The notes beneath the pieces were generated by a model. The model saw nothing but the letters and a program-made list of their open reading frames with translations, did no database searches and was not told where the DNA came from. From Deinococcus aestuarii (GTDB lineage: Bacteria > Deinococcota > Deinococci > Deinococcales > Deinococcaceae), in NCBI RefSeq assembly GCF_018863415.1, contig NZ_JAHKSN010000005.1:124001-188000 (forward strand): 64,000 nt of DNA, read 5' to 3'. The position numbers and the translations under genes were made by a program. Below are positions 17,814-27,400 of this stretch, piece after piece; positions within the stretch are counted from its first letter, which is position 1; each line of letters starts with the position of its first letter.

Positions 17814-18182
17814 GGGCGCCCCGTGCCGCCCTCCCGGTCACGGGGCCCGGTGGGCTCGGGCCGACCTCAGGCCACAGGGCCGAGCCCAGGCGGGTCGGCG
17901 CAAGACGAGTTCGACGGGGAGGGTTTCGTGCCCCGCGACGACTTCGGGATCGTTTCCCCGGCGGGTCGCCCCAGCTCGGCCCCCGGCCAGTCGGGGTGAG
18001 CCGCGTGACCACCCGCTCCCCGTCGGTTGACGGCCCGGATGGCCCCGGGGGGAGGGGGCCGTCTTTCCCCCGTCACCCCGGCCCGGGCCGGGAGGGACGT
18101 CCAGACGTGCCCGGTCGCGCGCGGTCGCCGTAACTCCCGGGTAACCTCCGGTGCCCACCCTGGGGACAGGCTCCTTGCGGCC
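17814..18182. other. intergenic region without a recognisable gene
   Basis: No frame gives a family-like protein and codon composition is not convincing in any frame. The 3' end carries the leader of the UspA gene. Confidence 0.4.
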
Positions 18183-18194
18183 TGGAGGTGGAAG

Positions 18195-18641
18195 ATGTTC
18201 CGTCGAGTCCTCGTTCCGGTCGACTTCGGCACTTGCAGCGTGCAGGCCGTCACCCACGCCTGCGACCTCGTGCGGGCCTTCGGGGGAAGCCTCACGCTGC
18301 TGCACGTTCTGGAGGCGCAGGAGCCGGGTGGGCCGGTCGAGGACCGCCTGCGCCACCTCGCCGAGCGCGGCCGCCGCCCACCGATCCTGCTGGTCGAGGA
18401 CCCCGGGGCGCACTCCGTCGCGGCCGCGATCCTGGCGGTGGCCCGCCGCGCGGGGGCCGAGCTGATCGTCCTCGGCCCGCACGGGGGACCGGACCCCACC
18501 GTCCGCAGGCTCGGCCGGGTGGCGACCGAGGTCCTGCTGGGCGCCCATCTGCCCGTTCAGCTCGTGCCGGGGGCCGTTCAGGGCACTCCGGGGCCGGGGA
18601 CCCGCTGGCGGGCCCTGGCAGCGAGGGACCGGGACGCCTGA
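18195..18641 (+). CDS. universal stress protein (UspA family)
   Basis: The 148-aa protein opens RRVLVPVDFGTCSVQAVTHACDLVRAFGGSLTLLHVLE, the UspA first half, and ends with the LIVLGPHGG...GRVATEVLLGAHLPVQLVP segment. That segment corresponds to the ATP-binding G-x2-G-x9-G-S/T loop, here degenerate. ATG 18195 has GGAGG at 18184. It stands alone and its stress role is only family-based. Confidence 0.85.
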   Translation: MFRRVLVPVDFGTCSVQAVTHACDLVRAFGGSLTLLHVLEAQEPGGPVEDRLRHLAERGRRPPILLVEDPGAHSVAAAILAVARRAGAELIVLGPHGGPDPTVRRLGRVATEVLLGAHLPVQLVPGAVQGTPGPGTRWRALAARDRDA

Positions 18642-18711
18642 GCGAGGGGCAGGAGCAGGGGCCCATCGCTGGGAGGGCGGCGCACGGTGGTCCGGGCCAG
18701 CGTCTTCGTCG
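18642..18711. other. short spacer after the UspA gene
   Basis: Nothing seen beyond the 3' end of the convergent ORF. Confidence 0.3.
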
Positions 18712-18957
18712 TCACGAACAGGTCAGCCGGGCGCGGTCGTCGGCGGTGCCGCGCGTGACGGGGGAGTCGAACACCCCGTCGATGCCGATGCCGCCCAGGC
18801 GGTGGGTGTCCAGGTTGTAGAAGTCAAGCTTCTTGAAGCACCCGTCGAGATGCACGTCCAGATGTTCGTCGCGCGCCGAACCGGCCGTGCCGGTGGTGAC
18901 CCTGGCGCTGGGCTGGGTGGACGCCGCGTTGCGCAGCACGGACGCGAGTGCGGCCAT
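18712..18957 (-). CDS. hypothetical small protein or 3' gene remnant
   Basis: Codons on the minus strand from 18957 to 18712 have strong G/C third positions and give a plausible protein end (LDGCFKKLDFYNLDTHRLGG...DSPVTRGTADDRARLTC). Upstream of 18957 the frame continues without obvious homology, and no good ribosome binding site was seen. This may be the C-terminus of a decayed exported protein. No family recognised. Confidence 0.35.
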   Translation of the reverse strand: MAALASVLRNAASTQPSARVTTGTAGSARDEHLDVHLDGCFKKLDFYNLDTHRLGGIGIDGVFDSPVTRGTADDRARLTCS

Positions 18958-19329
18958 CGGAACGCGGCTGGCGCTGTGGCTGGCCGGGGCGGGTCCCGCG
19001 GACGTGCGGCGTCCAGGGCTCCCCCGCCCCCGACGATCCACGCGGACCCGCGCGGCTGAGCGGCGGGATGCGCCCGATGGCCCCGCCGCTCATCTACACC
19101 GGCCGGACGGATCGGACCCGGGCCCCTCCCGCACCGCGCCGCCCCCAGCCCTGGTCGGAGCCCGGGGGCAGGCCCCATGAGGACCCCCTCGTCCCCGGCC
19201 ACCGCTGGCGGACCTGCGGGCGGCTGAGGTTCGGGCGCGGCCGATCTGCCTCGCGTCCATATGTCCGGGGCGGTCCTCTCCACCCATCCCGCAAGGCTCC
19301 CGGGACGACACCCAGGCAGGGCCCACCCC
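18958..19329. other. intergenic region without a recognisable gene
   Basis: High-GC sequence without a convincing ORF in either strand, between a possible gene remnant and the tetR promoter. Confidence 0.35.
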
Positions 19330-19358
19330 TTGACCGGCCGAACCCAGCCGCCTATGCT
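19330..19358 (+). promoter_or_regulatory. tetR operon promoter
   Basis: TTGACC (19330-19335), a 17-nt spacer and TATGCT (19353-19358). Transcription would start inside the operator palindromes that follow. Confidence 0.6.
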
Positions 19359-19359
19359 C

Positions 19360-19393
19360 TGAATGACCGTTCATCTGAATGAGCCTTCATTCA
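19360..19393. promoter_or_regulatory. tandem TetR-type operator
   Basis: Two overlapping palindromes lie 16 nt apart: TGAATGA-CCGT-TCAT (19360-19374, right arm incomplete) and the perfect 7+4+7 repeat TGAATGA-GCCT-TCATTCA (19376-19393). They cover the expected transcription start, so the adjacent TetR protein very likely represses its own operon. Confidence 0.65.
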
Positions 19394-19407
19394 CCACCGG
19401 GAGATCT

Positions 19408-20022
19408 ATGGCGGGCAGTCTGCAAGAGCAGCTCACGGCGACCAAGCGAGCCCACATCCTGAACGCCGCCGCCCACGTGTTCGCCGAGAAGGGCTTTCAT
19501 GCCACGACCGTCCGGGACGTGGCCCGCCGGGCGGGGGTGGCCGACGGGACCATCTACAACTATTTCGAGAACAAACACGCCCTGCTGCTGGGGCTGCTCG
19601 ACGAGATGACCCGGACCGCTCGCGGGATGATCGACCCCGCGGAGCTGGCCGATCTGGACCTGCGGGGGTTCCTGAGGGTGTCGTTCTCCCACCCCCTTCA
19701 GGCGTTCCAGGCCAGCCAGTTCGAGCTGTTCCGGGTGATCTTGTCGGAGGTCATGGTGAACCGTGAGCTGGGCGAACGCTTTCAGGCCCAGATTCTCGCC
19801 CCCATGATCGAGGGGGGCGAGGGCTTCGCGCGGCTGTGGGCGGCCCGCCACGGGGTCACCCTGGCGCACGGCGGCCTGAACATGCGCGTGGTCTGCGGGC
19901 TGGTGATCGGGCTGCTCGTCCAGCGGGCGCTCGGCGACGAGACCCTGATCGCGGCCTGGGACGACCTGCCCGGGACGCTCGCCGACCTGATGCTGGGAGG
20001 CCTGGTTCCGGATGAGGCGTAG
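19408..20022 (+). CDS. TetR/AcrR-family transcriptional regulator
   Basis: The 204-aa protein has an N-terminal TetR helix-turn-helix (AHILNAAAHVFAEKGFHATTVRDVARRAGVADGTIYNYFENK) and a C-terminal ligand/dimer domain with segment QFELFRVILSEVMVNREL. ATG 19408 follows CGGGAG. An upstream in-frame ATG at 19363 would place the operator inside the coding region. It starts an operon with a membrane protein remnant and a GT1 glycosyltransferase, and probably autoregulates through the palindromes at 19360-19393. Confidence 0.88.
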   Translation: MAGSLQEQLTATKRAHILNAAAHVFAEKGFHATTVRDVARRAGVADGTIYNYFENKHALLLGLLDEMTRTARGMIDPAELADLDLRGFLRVSFSHPLQAFQASQFELFRVILSEVMVNRELGERFQAQILAPMIEGGEGFARLWAARHGVTLAHGGLNMRVVCGLVIGLLVQRALGDETLIAAWDDLPGTLADLMLGGLVPDEA

Positions 20023-20679
20023 CGGCGGGCCGGGGGCCGAACAGGGGCTCGCGTTGGTCGCCACGGGGCTCACGCTCGCCGGTGTGGTGCTGGCGGTCAC
20101 CCAACCGCCCTGGTTGACCGAACCGCTCCAGGCCGCCGTGCGCGAGGCCGGGGGAGCGGCCCGGTGGTGTATGTCCTGCTGTGCGTGCTGGCCGCGCCCT
20201 TTCACCTCAGCGGCGTGCTGGGCGCGCTCTCCACCGTCACCTGGCCGCTTCCCGCCGCGCTGGGGCTGACCTTTCTGGGCACGCTGCTCGGCGCCCTGCT
20301 GACGGCCTGGCTGCTCTCGCGGGCTCACCCCCCGGCCCAGGGATACCGCGCGGCCTGGCCGGGGTGGTTCGGACGGCTCGCGGCGCAGGTGCAGCGGCGG
20401 GCCGTCCTGACGGGGGTGCTGGCCCGGCTGGCCCTGGGCTCCGGCGCGGCCCTGGAAGCCTTTTTCGTGCTCACCGGCTACACGCGGCGGCAATACCTCG
20501 TCACGGCGGTCCTGGGCACGGCGCTGTGGACCCTTCAGGCGCTGCTGGGCGTGACCCTCCTGCGTGAGCTGGCAAAAGCCTCGCCGGGTCTCGCCGCCCT
20601 GTTCGCCCTGCTGCCGCCGCTGACGGTGGCCGCCCTGCTGGCCCTGCGCCGCGCCCGTCAGCGGCAAGACGCCGCCTAG
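20012..20679 (+). pseudogene. frameshifted VTT/SNARE-associated-type membrane protein
   Basis: Two frames together make one membrane protein. The first frame starts at ATG 20012, overlapping the tetR stop, and reads a TM and then WLTEPLQAAVREAGG. The second frame continues SGPVVYVLLCVLAAPFHLSGVL and several TM segments to the stop at 20679. The switch falls in a run of five G at 20150-20154; one extra base there would restore a single ORF of about 222 codons. It could be a real null mutation, a sequencing error at the homopolymer, or programmed -1 frameshifting. The family call (DedA/TVP38-like) is tentative. Confidence 0.6.
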
Positions 20680-20708
20680 CCCCGCTTTTTTCCCTTGGGG
20701 AGGCTACC

Positions 20709-21989
20709 ATGAACATCGCCGTCATCGCCCTGGGCACCCAGGGGGACGTTCAGCCCTACCTCGCCCTCGGCGGGGCGTTGGTCCGCGCCGGGCACCGGGT
20801 ACGCCTCGTGGCGCCCGAGGGGACGGACGCCGGCGCCGCCCCCGGCCTGGAGGTGTGGCCGGTGCCCGGAGACGCGCGGGGCGTCATGGCGTCGCCGGAG
20901 ATGCGCGAGCGGCTGGCCCGGGGCCGCTTTCTGGAGATCCAGCGTTACGCCAACCGGCAGATGCGCCGGGTGGCCCCGGCCTGGGCCCGCGCCGCCCTGA
21001 CGGCCTGCGAGGGCGCGGACCTGCTCGTGGCCGGACTGGGCGGCCTGTCCCTGGCCCAGCCCCTGGCCGAGAGGCTTGCGCGGCCCCTCATCGAGGCCCA
21101 CGTCGTGCCCCTGACCCCCACCCGCGAGTTCCCGGGGCCGCTCCTGCCCGCCGGGGCCGCGCGGCTGGGCGGGACCTTCAACCGCCTCTCCTACGGGCTG
21201 ATCCGCCAGGCCATGTGGCAGGGCTTCCGGGCGGCGGACACCGACCTCCGGCGGGGGGTCCTGGGGCTGCCCCCCGCCCCCTTGCTCGGGCCGCGTCCGC
21301 CGCGGGGCCCCGTGACGCCCCCCGTGCTGTACGGCGTCAGCCCCGCCGTGCTGCCCCGTCCGGCCGACTGGCCCGCCCGGGTCCACCTGACCGGCTTCTG
21401 GTTTCTGGAGGCCGCGCCGGACTGGCAGCCGCCCGCCGCCCTGGAGGCCTTTTTGCGGGCCGGACCGCCCCCGGTGTCCGTCGGCTTCGGCTCGATGGGA
21501 AGCCGTGACCCGCAGGAGACCGCCGACCTCGTGCTGGAGGCCCTGAGGCGCACCGGGCAGAGGGCCGTGCTGCTCAGCGGCTGGGGCGGCCTGCTCCGGG
21601 GGGCGGTGCCGGACACGGTGTTCCTGAGTGACGCCCTTCCGCACGGCTGGCTGTTTCCGCGCGTGGCGGCGGTCGTCCACCACGGCGGGGCGGGCACCAC
21701 GGCGGCGGGGTTGCGGGCCGGGGTGCCGGGCGTGGTCGTCCCGTTCTTCGGGGATCAGCCCTTCTGGGGGGGGCGGGTCCAGGCCCTGGGCGTCGGGCCC
21801 GCCCCCCTGCCCCGCCGGGGGCTGACCGCCGACCGGCTCGCGCAGGCCCTCCACACCGTCATCACCGACGCGCCGATGCGGCGGCGGGCGGCGAGGCTCG
21901 GCGAGGTCATCCGGGAGGAGCGCGGCCTCGGGAACGCGGTGCGGGTGATCGGGGCGTTCGGGCGGCAGGTGGGTCTGCCCACCCCGTAG
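20709..21989 (+). CDS. family 1 (UGT-type) glycosyltransferase
   Basis: The 426-aa protein has the GT-B fold signature: N-terminal MNIAVIALGTQGDVQPYLALGGALVRAGH and the C-terminal nucleotide-sugar site HHGGAGTTAAGLRAGVPGVVVPFFGDQPFWG near residue 323. It resembles sterol/macrolide glucosyltransferases that glycosylate lipids or secondary metabolites. GGGGAGG precedes ATG 20709. It is the third gene of the tetR operon, so its expression is probably inducible by an unknown ligand. Confidence 0.87.
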   Translation: MNIAVIALGTQGDVQPYLALGGALVRAGHRVRLVAPEGTDAGAAPGLEVWPVPGDARGVMASPEMRERLARGRFLEIQRYANRQMRRVAPAWARAALTACEGADLLVAGLGGLSLAQPLAERLARPLIEAHVVPLTPTREFPGPLLPAGAARLGGTFNRLSYGLIRQAMWQGFRAADTDLRRGVLGLPPAPLLGPRPPRGPVTPPVLYGVSPAVLPRPADWPARVHLTGFWFLEAAPDWQPPAALEAFLRAGPPPVSVGFGSMGSRDPQETADLVLEALRRTGQRAVLLSGWGGLLRGAVPDTVFLSDALPHGWLFPRVAAVVHHGGAGTTAAGLRAGVPGVVVPFFGDQPFWGGRVQALGVGPAPLPRRGLTADRLAQALHTVITDAPMRRRAARLGEVIREERGLGNAVRVIGAFGRQVGLPTP

Positions 21990-22054
21990 CGGGCACCCGG
22001 TCTCGCCTCTCCCCCGCCGCGAAGGCACGCGGCCACCGGGGGGGTGCCGAACCC

Positions 22055-22074
22055 TTTGACCGGTTTTTGACCGG
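22055..22074 (+). promoter_or_regulatory. TTTGACCGG direct repeat upstream of the methyltransferase
   Basis: TTTGACCGG occurs at 22055-22063 and again at 22066-22074, an 11-nt period (one helical turn). Each copy contains a TTGACC -35-like hexamer. It could be an activator or repressor site, or tandem -35 boxes. Confidence 0.35.
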
Positions 22075-22253
22075 GACCCGTTCAGGCTGCCCTCACGCCC
22101 GGTCGAGGCGCCCCGAAGGGGAGTCGGCCGCCCGGCCGGGACGTGCCGCGCCGCGCCCTCTCCCGCACCTGCCGGAGGGCGCCGTTGAACCTCTTCCGAC
22201 ACCGCCCGCGTTCGTCCGCCCGCCTGTCCTCGACCCCAGCCGGAGGTTGACCC

Positions 22254-23084
22254 ATGACGAGCACGCAGAGCACGCCCTCACCCGACATGCAGGCCCTCAA
22301 GGCGAGGCTCAAGGCCACCTGGGAGAGCGGCGACTACGGCGTCTTCGCCCGTTCCCTCGAACCCGGCGCGCTGGTGTTCTTGCGGGAGCTGAACATCCGG
22401 CCCGGGGAGCGGTTTCTGGACGTGGCCTGCGGGGCCGGTCAGCTCGTCATCCCCGCCTCGCGCATGGGCGTGGACGCGACCGGGGTGGACATCGCCGCCA
22501 ACCTGATCGGGCAGGCCCGGGAGCGCGCCGCCGCCGAGCACCTGCCCGCCCGCTTCGACGAGGGTGACGCCGAGGACCTCCCCTACCCGGACGCTGGGTT
22601 CGACGTGGTGAGCAGCCTCGTCGGCGCGATGTTCGCCCCCCGCCCGGAGCACGTCGCCGCCGAGTTGCTGCGGGTGTGCCGCCCCGGCGGACGGGTCGTG
22701 ATGGGCAACTGGACCCCCTCCGGCTTCGTCGGCGGCCTGTTCAGGGTCCTGGGACGGCACGTGCCCCCCTCGCCGCTGATGCCCTCCCCGATGGGGTGGG
22801 GCGACGAGGCCACCGTGCGCGAGCGGCTGGGGTGGGGGGCACGGGAACTGGGTTTCGAGCGCTTCGCCTACCCCTTCGCGTACCCCTTCGGCCCGGCCGA
22901 GGTCGTCGAGTTCTTCCGCGCCTTTTACGGCCCGACGAACCGCGCGTTCGCGGCGCTGGACGAGGGCGGGCAGGCGGCCCTGCGTGCGGATCTGGAGGCG
23001 TACTGGGCCGAACACAACCGGGCCCGGGACGGCACCACCCGGCTGGACTCCGAGCTGCTGGTCGTGAGGCTCGTTCGCGCCTGA
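22254..23084 (+). CDS. class I SAM-dependent methyltransferase (UbiE-like)
   Basis: The 276-aa protein has motif [17 protein letters not shown] (about residues 54-69), an acidic post-I loop VDIAANL, motif [19 protein letters not shown] and the [16 protein letters not shown] strand. It is a small-molecule methyltransferase of the UbiE/methyltransf_11 type; substrate unknown. GGAGG at 22242 supports ATG 22254. It appears monocistronic. Confidence 0.85.
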   Translation: MTSTQSTPSPDMQALKARLKATWESGDYGVFARSLEPGALVFLRELNIRPGERFLDVACGAGQLVIPASRMGVDATGVDIAANLIGQARERAAAEHLPARFDEGDAEDLPYPDAGFDVVSSLVGAMFAPRPEHVAAELLRVCRPGGRVVMGNWTPSGFVGGLFRVLGRHVPPSPLMPSPMGWGDEATVRERLGWGARELGFERFAYPFAYPFGPAEVVEFFRAFYGPTNRAFAALDEGGQAALRADLEAYWAEHNRARDGTTRLDSELLVVRLVRA

Positions 23085-23182
23085 CTTCCGGGCCCTGCGC
23101 CCGGGGCCACGCCGCAACGTGGGCCGGTCTGCCCGGCGGGCCGCGAGGCCGACCGACCCGTTTCCCCCCGGAGGTGAAAGAG

Positions 23183-24424
23183 ATGACGCCGAACCGTTTC
23201 CCAAAGGCCCTGCTGCTCGCGGCCCTGCTCGCCGCCTGCGGCCATGCCCCCACCACGCGGGCGCCGGACCCCGCGACGCCGACCCCCCAGTTCGGCAGCG
23301 GCCGCCGCGACGAAGCCTACGGCCTCGCCCCACACGGCTCGGGCGTCTACGTGGTGGGCCGGACCTGGGGCAAGCTGTACGGCCCACACCAGGGCGACGC
23401 CGACGCCTTTCTCGCCAAATACGACGCGGCGGGCACCCTCGTGTGGGGGCGGCAGTTCGGCACGTCCGACCTCGACGACGCCTGGGGCGTGTCCACCGAC
23501 ACGCAGGACAACGCGTACGTGGTGGGCCGGACGGAGGTCGGCAGCAATACCTTCGACCTCTTCCTGCGCAAGTACACCGCGGGCGGTGACCTCGTGTGGT
23601 CGCAGCCCGTCGGGACCGGGGGCGGCGGGACCGGCGGCGGCCTTGCGGTCCACGGGAGCGGCGTCTACGTGCCGGTGTCCATCTTCGGGGTCGCCAGCCT
23701 CCTCAAGTACGACGCGGACGGCACCCTGCTCTGGACCCTCAGGGACCACACCCACAGCGACCTGAGGTACGCCGACGTGGCGCTGGGCCCCGACGGTTCG
23801 GTCTACCTGGCGGGCACCGACCACGACGGCATGGTCCTGCGCAAGGTCACCCCGGACGGCGGGATCGTCTGGACGCGTCAGGTGCTCTACCAGCAGTTTC
23901 AGAACCAGACGGGCACGGCCGTGGCGGTCGCGCAGGGTCACGTCTACCTCGTCGGCAACTTCCAGTGGTGGGCGTCGGGCGAGCAGAAGGTGCTCGTCAC
24001 GAAGTTCGGCGCGGACGGCGGGCAGCAGTGGCAAGAGCCGTACCACAACCTGTACGGCACCGACACCGCGTGGGACGCCAGCGTGGACGGCAGCGGCAAC
24101 CTCTACCTCGCCGGGTACCGGGGGGGTGGCCCCCACCCGTCCCTCGTCGGCTTCGTCAGCAAGGTCGGACCCGGCGGGGGGCCGCCGCTGTGGACCAAGA
24201 CGGTCGCCGCGCGACCGGGGGCATACGCCTTCGCGGTGCTCGCGTCCCCGGCGCTCGGCGGCCTCCTCACCCCCGGTCGCGCGTGGCCCCTGCCCAGGGC
24301 CGTGACCGAGGTGTACGCGGCCGGGTACGCCCTCGGGGACCTCGGCGCCGGGCACGCGGGCGACGGGGACGCGTTCCTGCGGCGGCTGGACAGCGCCACC
24401 GGCGAGACGCTCTGGACGAGGTAG
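23183..24424 (+). CDS. SBBP-repeat beta-propeller lipoprotein
   Basis: The 413-aa protein has a lipoprotein signal with lipobox LAAC (C19). Repeated blade-like units follow, of the form D-A-F/L-L-x-K-Y-x-x-x-G-x-L-x-W-x-x-x-x-G (for example DAFLAKYDAAGTLVWGRQFG and DLFLRKYTAGGDLVWSQPVG), typical of SBBP (beta-propeller) surface proteins. No catalytic motif was seen. RBS GGAGGTGA at 23170 supports ATG 23183. It is followed by the convergent 3' end of the large AAA-TPR regulator. Confidence 0.82.
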   Translation: MTPNRFPKALLLAALLAACGHAPTTRAPDPATPTPQFGSGRRDEAYGLAPHGSGVYVVGRTWGKLYGPHQGDADAFLAKYDAAGTLVWGRQFGTSDLDDAWGVSTDTQDNAYVVGRTEVGSNTFDLFLRKYTAGGDLVWSQPVGTGGGGTGGGLAVHGSGVYVPVSIFGVASLLKYDADGTLLWTLRDHTHSDLRYADVALGPDGSVYLAGTDHDGMVLRKVTPDGGIVWTRQVLYQQFQNQTGTAVAVAQGHVYLVGNFQWWASGEQKVLVTKFGADGGQQWQEPYHNLYGTDTAWDASVDGSGNLYLAGYRGGGPHPSLVGFVSKVGPGGGPPLWTKTVAARPGAYAFAVLASPALGGLLTPGRAWPLPRAVTEVYAAGYALGDLGAGHAGDGDAFLRRLDSATGETLWTR

Positions 24425-24473
24425 CCGGCGACCCCACCCGGCGCCCGTGCCGCCCGCGGAGTCGGCGGGGGCC

Positions 24474-27400
24474 TCAGGGGTGAGCCCCCGCCAGGAACCC
24501 CTCCGGCAGGGCGGGCAGGCACTCGCCCACCTCCAGCAACGCGGCTCGCCGCTCGGCGTACAGGGCATGGGCCGCCGCCGTCTGGCCCTGGGCCCGCAGG
24601 GCCCGCACGGCGAGCCGCAGGGCCTCCTGATCGTAGGGCTCCACCTCGCACAGCACGCGGGCGAGGCGCCCGAGGTCGGGTGCGCCCCGCGCGAGCAGCG
24701 CCTCCACCCGCGCGCGCAGGGCGAGCGCAAGGGCGTCCCGCACGCCGGGCAGCCAGCCCTCGCCCAGCCCCTCCAGGTAGGCCCCGCGCCAGAGTTCGGC
24801 GTCGCCGCCCGCCAGAAAGTCCTCGGCGTCGCTCGACACGGCGCCCAGCGCGTAGCCGTTCGGGGTGCTGAGCACGGCGTCCTGGCCCAGCCCCGACCGG
24901 ATCAGGTACACCTGCTGCTTGAGGGTGCGGCGGGCCCCCGCCTCCGGGGCCCCGGGGTACAGGGCGTCCACGAGGTCGAGCGCACTCACCTCCCCCCTCC
25001 CGGCGATGCGGGCTTCGAGCAGGTACGCGAGCAGCTCGGCGCGCTTGCGCCCCCGGTACGGCGCCGCCCGGTCCCCGCGCCAGAGGCCGAACGCCCCCAG
25101 CACCGTCATCCGCGCCGGGGGGGAAGGCGGCGGGGCCGGGGCGGGCGGCCGCGCGGGAAAGTACCGCCGCGCGCGCCCCGCCAGCGCCCCCAGGCCGACC
25201 TCCTCGAACCAGGCCAGGAGGGACGCCGCCCGCGCCGCGTCCCCCTCCAGCCGGGCGAGTTCGAGTTCGGCCTCGTGGCGGTACTCGGGCACCCGGGTCC
25301 GGGTGACCGCCTGCTGCCAGCACGCCCGCGCCTGCCCGGTCTGCCCGTTCGCCTCCAGCGCGAGCGCGAGGGCCACGTCGCGGCCGTAGGCGTCCTCGAC
25401 GGAGCTGGAGTCCAGCGCGGCGGCCTCCCCCGCGAGCCCCAGGGCGCGCGCCGGGTCGCCCTGCCACGCCTCGACCCGCGCGGCCACGCACAGGGCGGTC
25501 AGGAGCGGGCGCGGGTTGGCGAGCGAGCGCGCGTGCGCCAGGGCGTCCCGGGCGAACTTGTGCGCGAGCGCGCCGCCGTGGGGGGGGCGCCAGTCGGCGT
25601 ACAGCAGGCCCAATTCCCACTCGCAGTTGGCGAGGCTGTAGGTCACGTCCAGCCGCGAGAGGGTGCCCTGCGCCTCCAGCAGGGTCGCCTCGGCCTCCGC
25701 GAAGCGCCCCAGCCGCCCGAGGGTCACGCCGAGCAGGGTGCGGGCGTTCGCCGCATACTGCACCCAGCCCGCCTCGGCGTAGCGCCGGGTGGCGACGTTC
25801 AGGGCGCCCAGGGCCTCGCCGTAGCGGCCCAGCCGGGACAGGTTGAACGAACGCTCGTACTGGCACGCGGCCACCGTCCCGGCCGAGCCGTGCGTCTCCA
25901 GCCACGCCAGGCTGCGGTCGAACAGCCGCTCGGCCTCGCCGAAGTGCCCCTGCTCGGACCGGATGAACGCCAGCAGCCGCGAGAGGGCGGCGTGCATGTG
26001 CGCGGGCAAATCCGGCAGGGCCAGCCCCCGCGCGATCAGCCGCTCGGCCTGGGCGAACTCCCCCAGGTTGGCGTGGACGTTGGCGGCCCTCAGCATGCTG
26101 CCCGGCCGTTGGGCCAGCTCCGGGTGCGCGTGCCAGGTGCGCAGGGCCTCCACCGCGTGGGTGCTCTGCGCCTGGGCGTGAAACACCACGTCGGTCCAGC
26201 GAACCTCGCCCCGCTCGGCCTCCGGCAGCGCCCGCACGAGCGCCTCGACCTCGTGGTCCCGGCCCATCGCCGCGTACGCGCCCGCCAGCCGCAAGCGTGC
26301 CCCCCGGTGCCCCGGCTGCGCGTCCAGCGCCAGCCGGGCCAGCCGCGCCCGCTCGGGCTCGGAGCCGTCCGGCCGCAGCAGTTCCTCGGCCTCCAGGGCC
26401 AGGCGCGCCCGCTCCCCGCCGTGGGCGCGTTCGGCGGCGAGGCCGAGCAGCCGCGCGGCCAGCCGCGAGTCCTGCCGCCCGCGCGCCTGTTCAATCGCGC
26501 GGCGCAGCAGGGCCCTTTCCTCCTCCTCCCCGAGGTCGGCGGGCCCGATCAGGTCCACCGCCCGCGCCGGGTCCCGGCCCATCAGCACGCGGACGGCGCC
26601 CCTGGCGTACGCGCGGCGGCGCTCCCGGGGGAGGTCGCGCGCCACCACCTCCCCGATCAACGGGTGGGCGAGGTCGTCGCCGCGCAGCAGGCCGCCCCGG
26701 CGCAGGGCGGCGCGCGCGTGGTCAAAGGCCCCGGGGCCGACCCCGGCCGCCCCCCGCCAGGTGTCCTCGTCCGGCAGGGGCCCGAGCAGGGCGCGCGCCT
26801 CCAGCACCGCGCGGGCCTGCGGGTGCGGCAGGCTCGCGGTGAGCTGGGCGATCAGGGCCTCCACCGTGAGCGGCACGGCGTCCTCGGGGGGCGCGCGCCA
26901 GTGCCAGTGCAGGCCGTCACTCCACAAGAAGCCCTGCCGGGTGAGCGCGCGCGTGAACTCCAGCGCGAAGAGGGGATTGCCGCCGGTGCGGGCGTGGACC
27001 CACGCCACCGCCTCCGGCGGCACCGCCACGCCCACCTCGCGCCCCAGGAGCGCCGCCACCTCGTCGGGGCCCAGGGGCGTCAGGCGGCGGCTCAGGAAGG
27101 GCGGCGGCAACTCGGCGCGGCTGGTGGCGAGCAGACCGACCCCCCGCGAGCGCCGCACGGCCCGGCCCACCCCGGCCAGCCGCGCCAGGTGGTCTTCTGC
27201 GGCCTCGTGAACGTCTTCCAGGTGCAGCACGAAGGGCGCCAGCGCCGCCAGAACCGTGGCGAGCGTGGCCGCCAGGGTCTCGGGCTTCGGGGGCTCGCCG
27301 CGCCCGAGCCGGTCGAGTTGCCCCCCGGCCCAGGCGGGAAGCTGCCGGGGCCGGGGCAGTGCCCCCAGCAGCTCCGTCACCGGGAGGGCGGCGGGCACGC

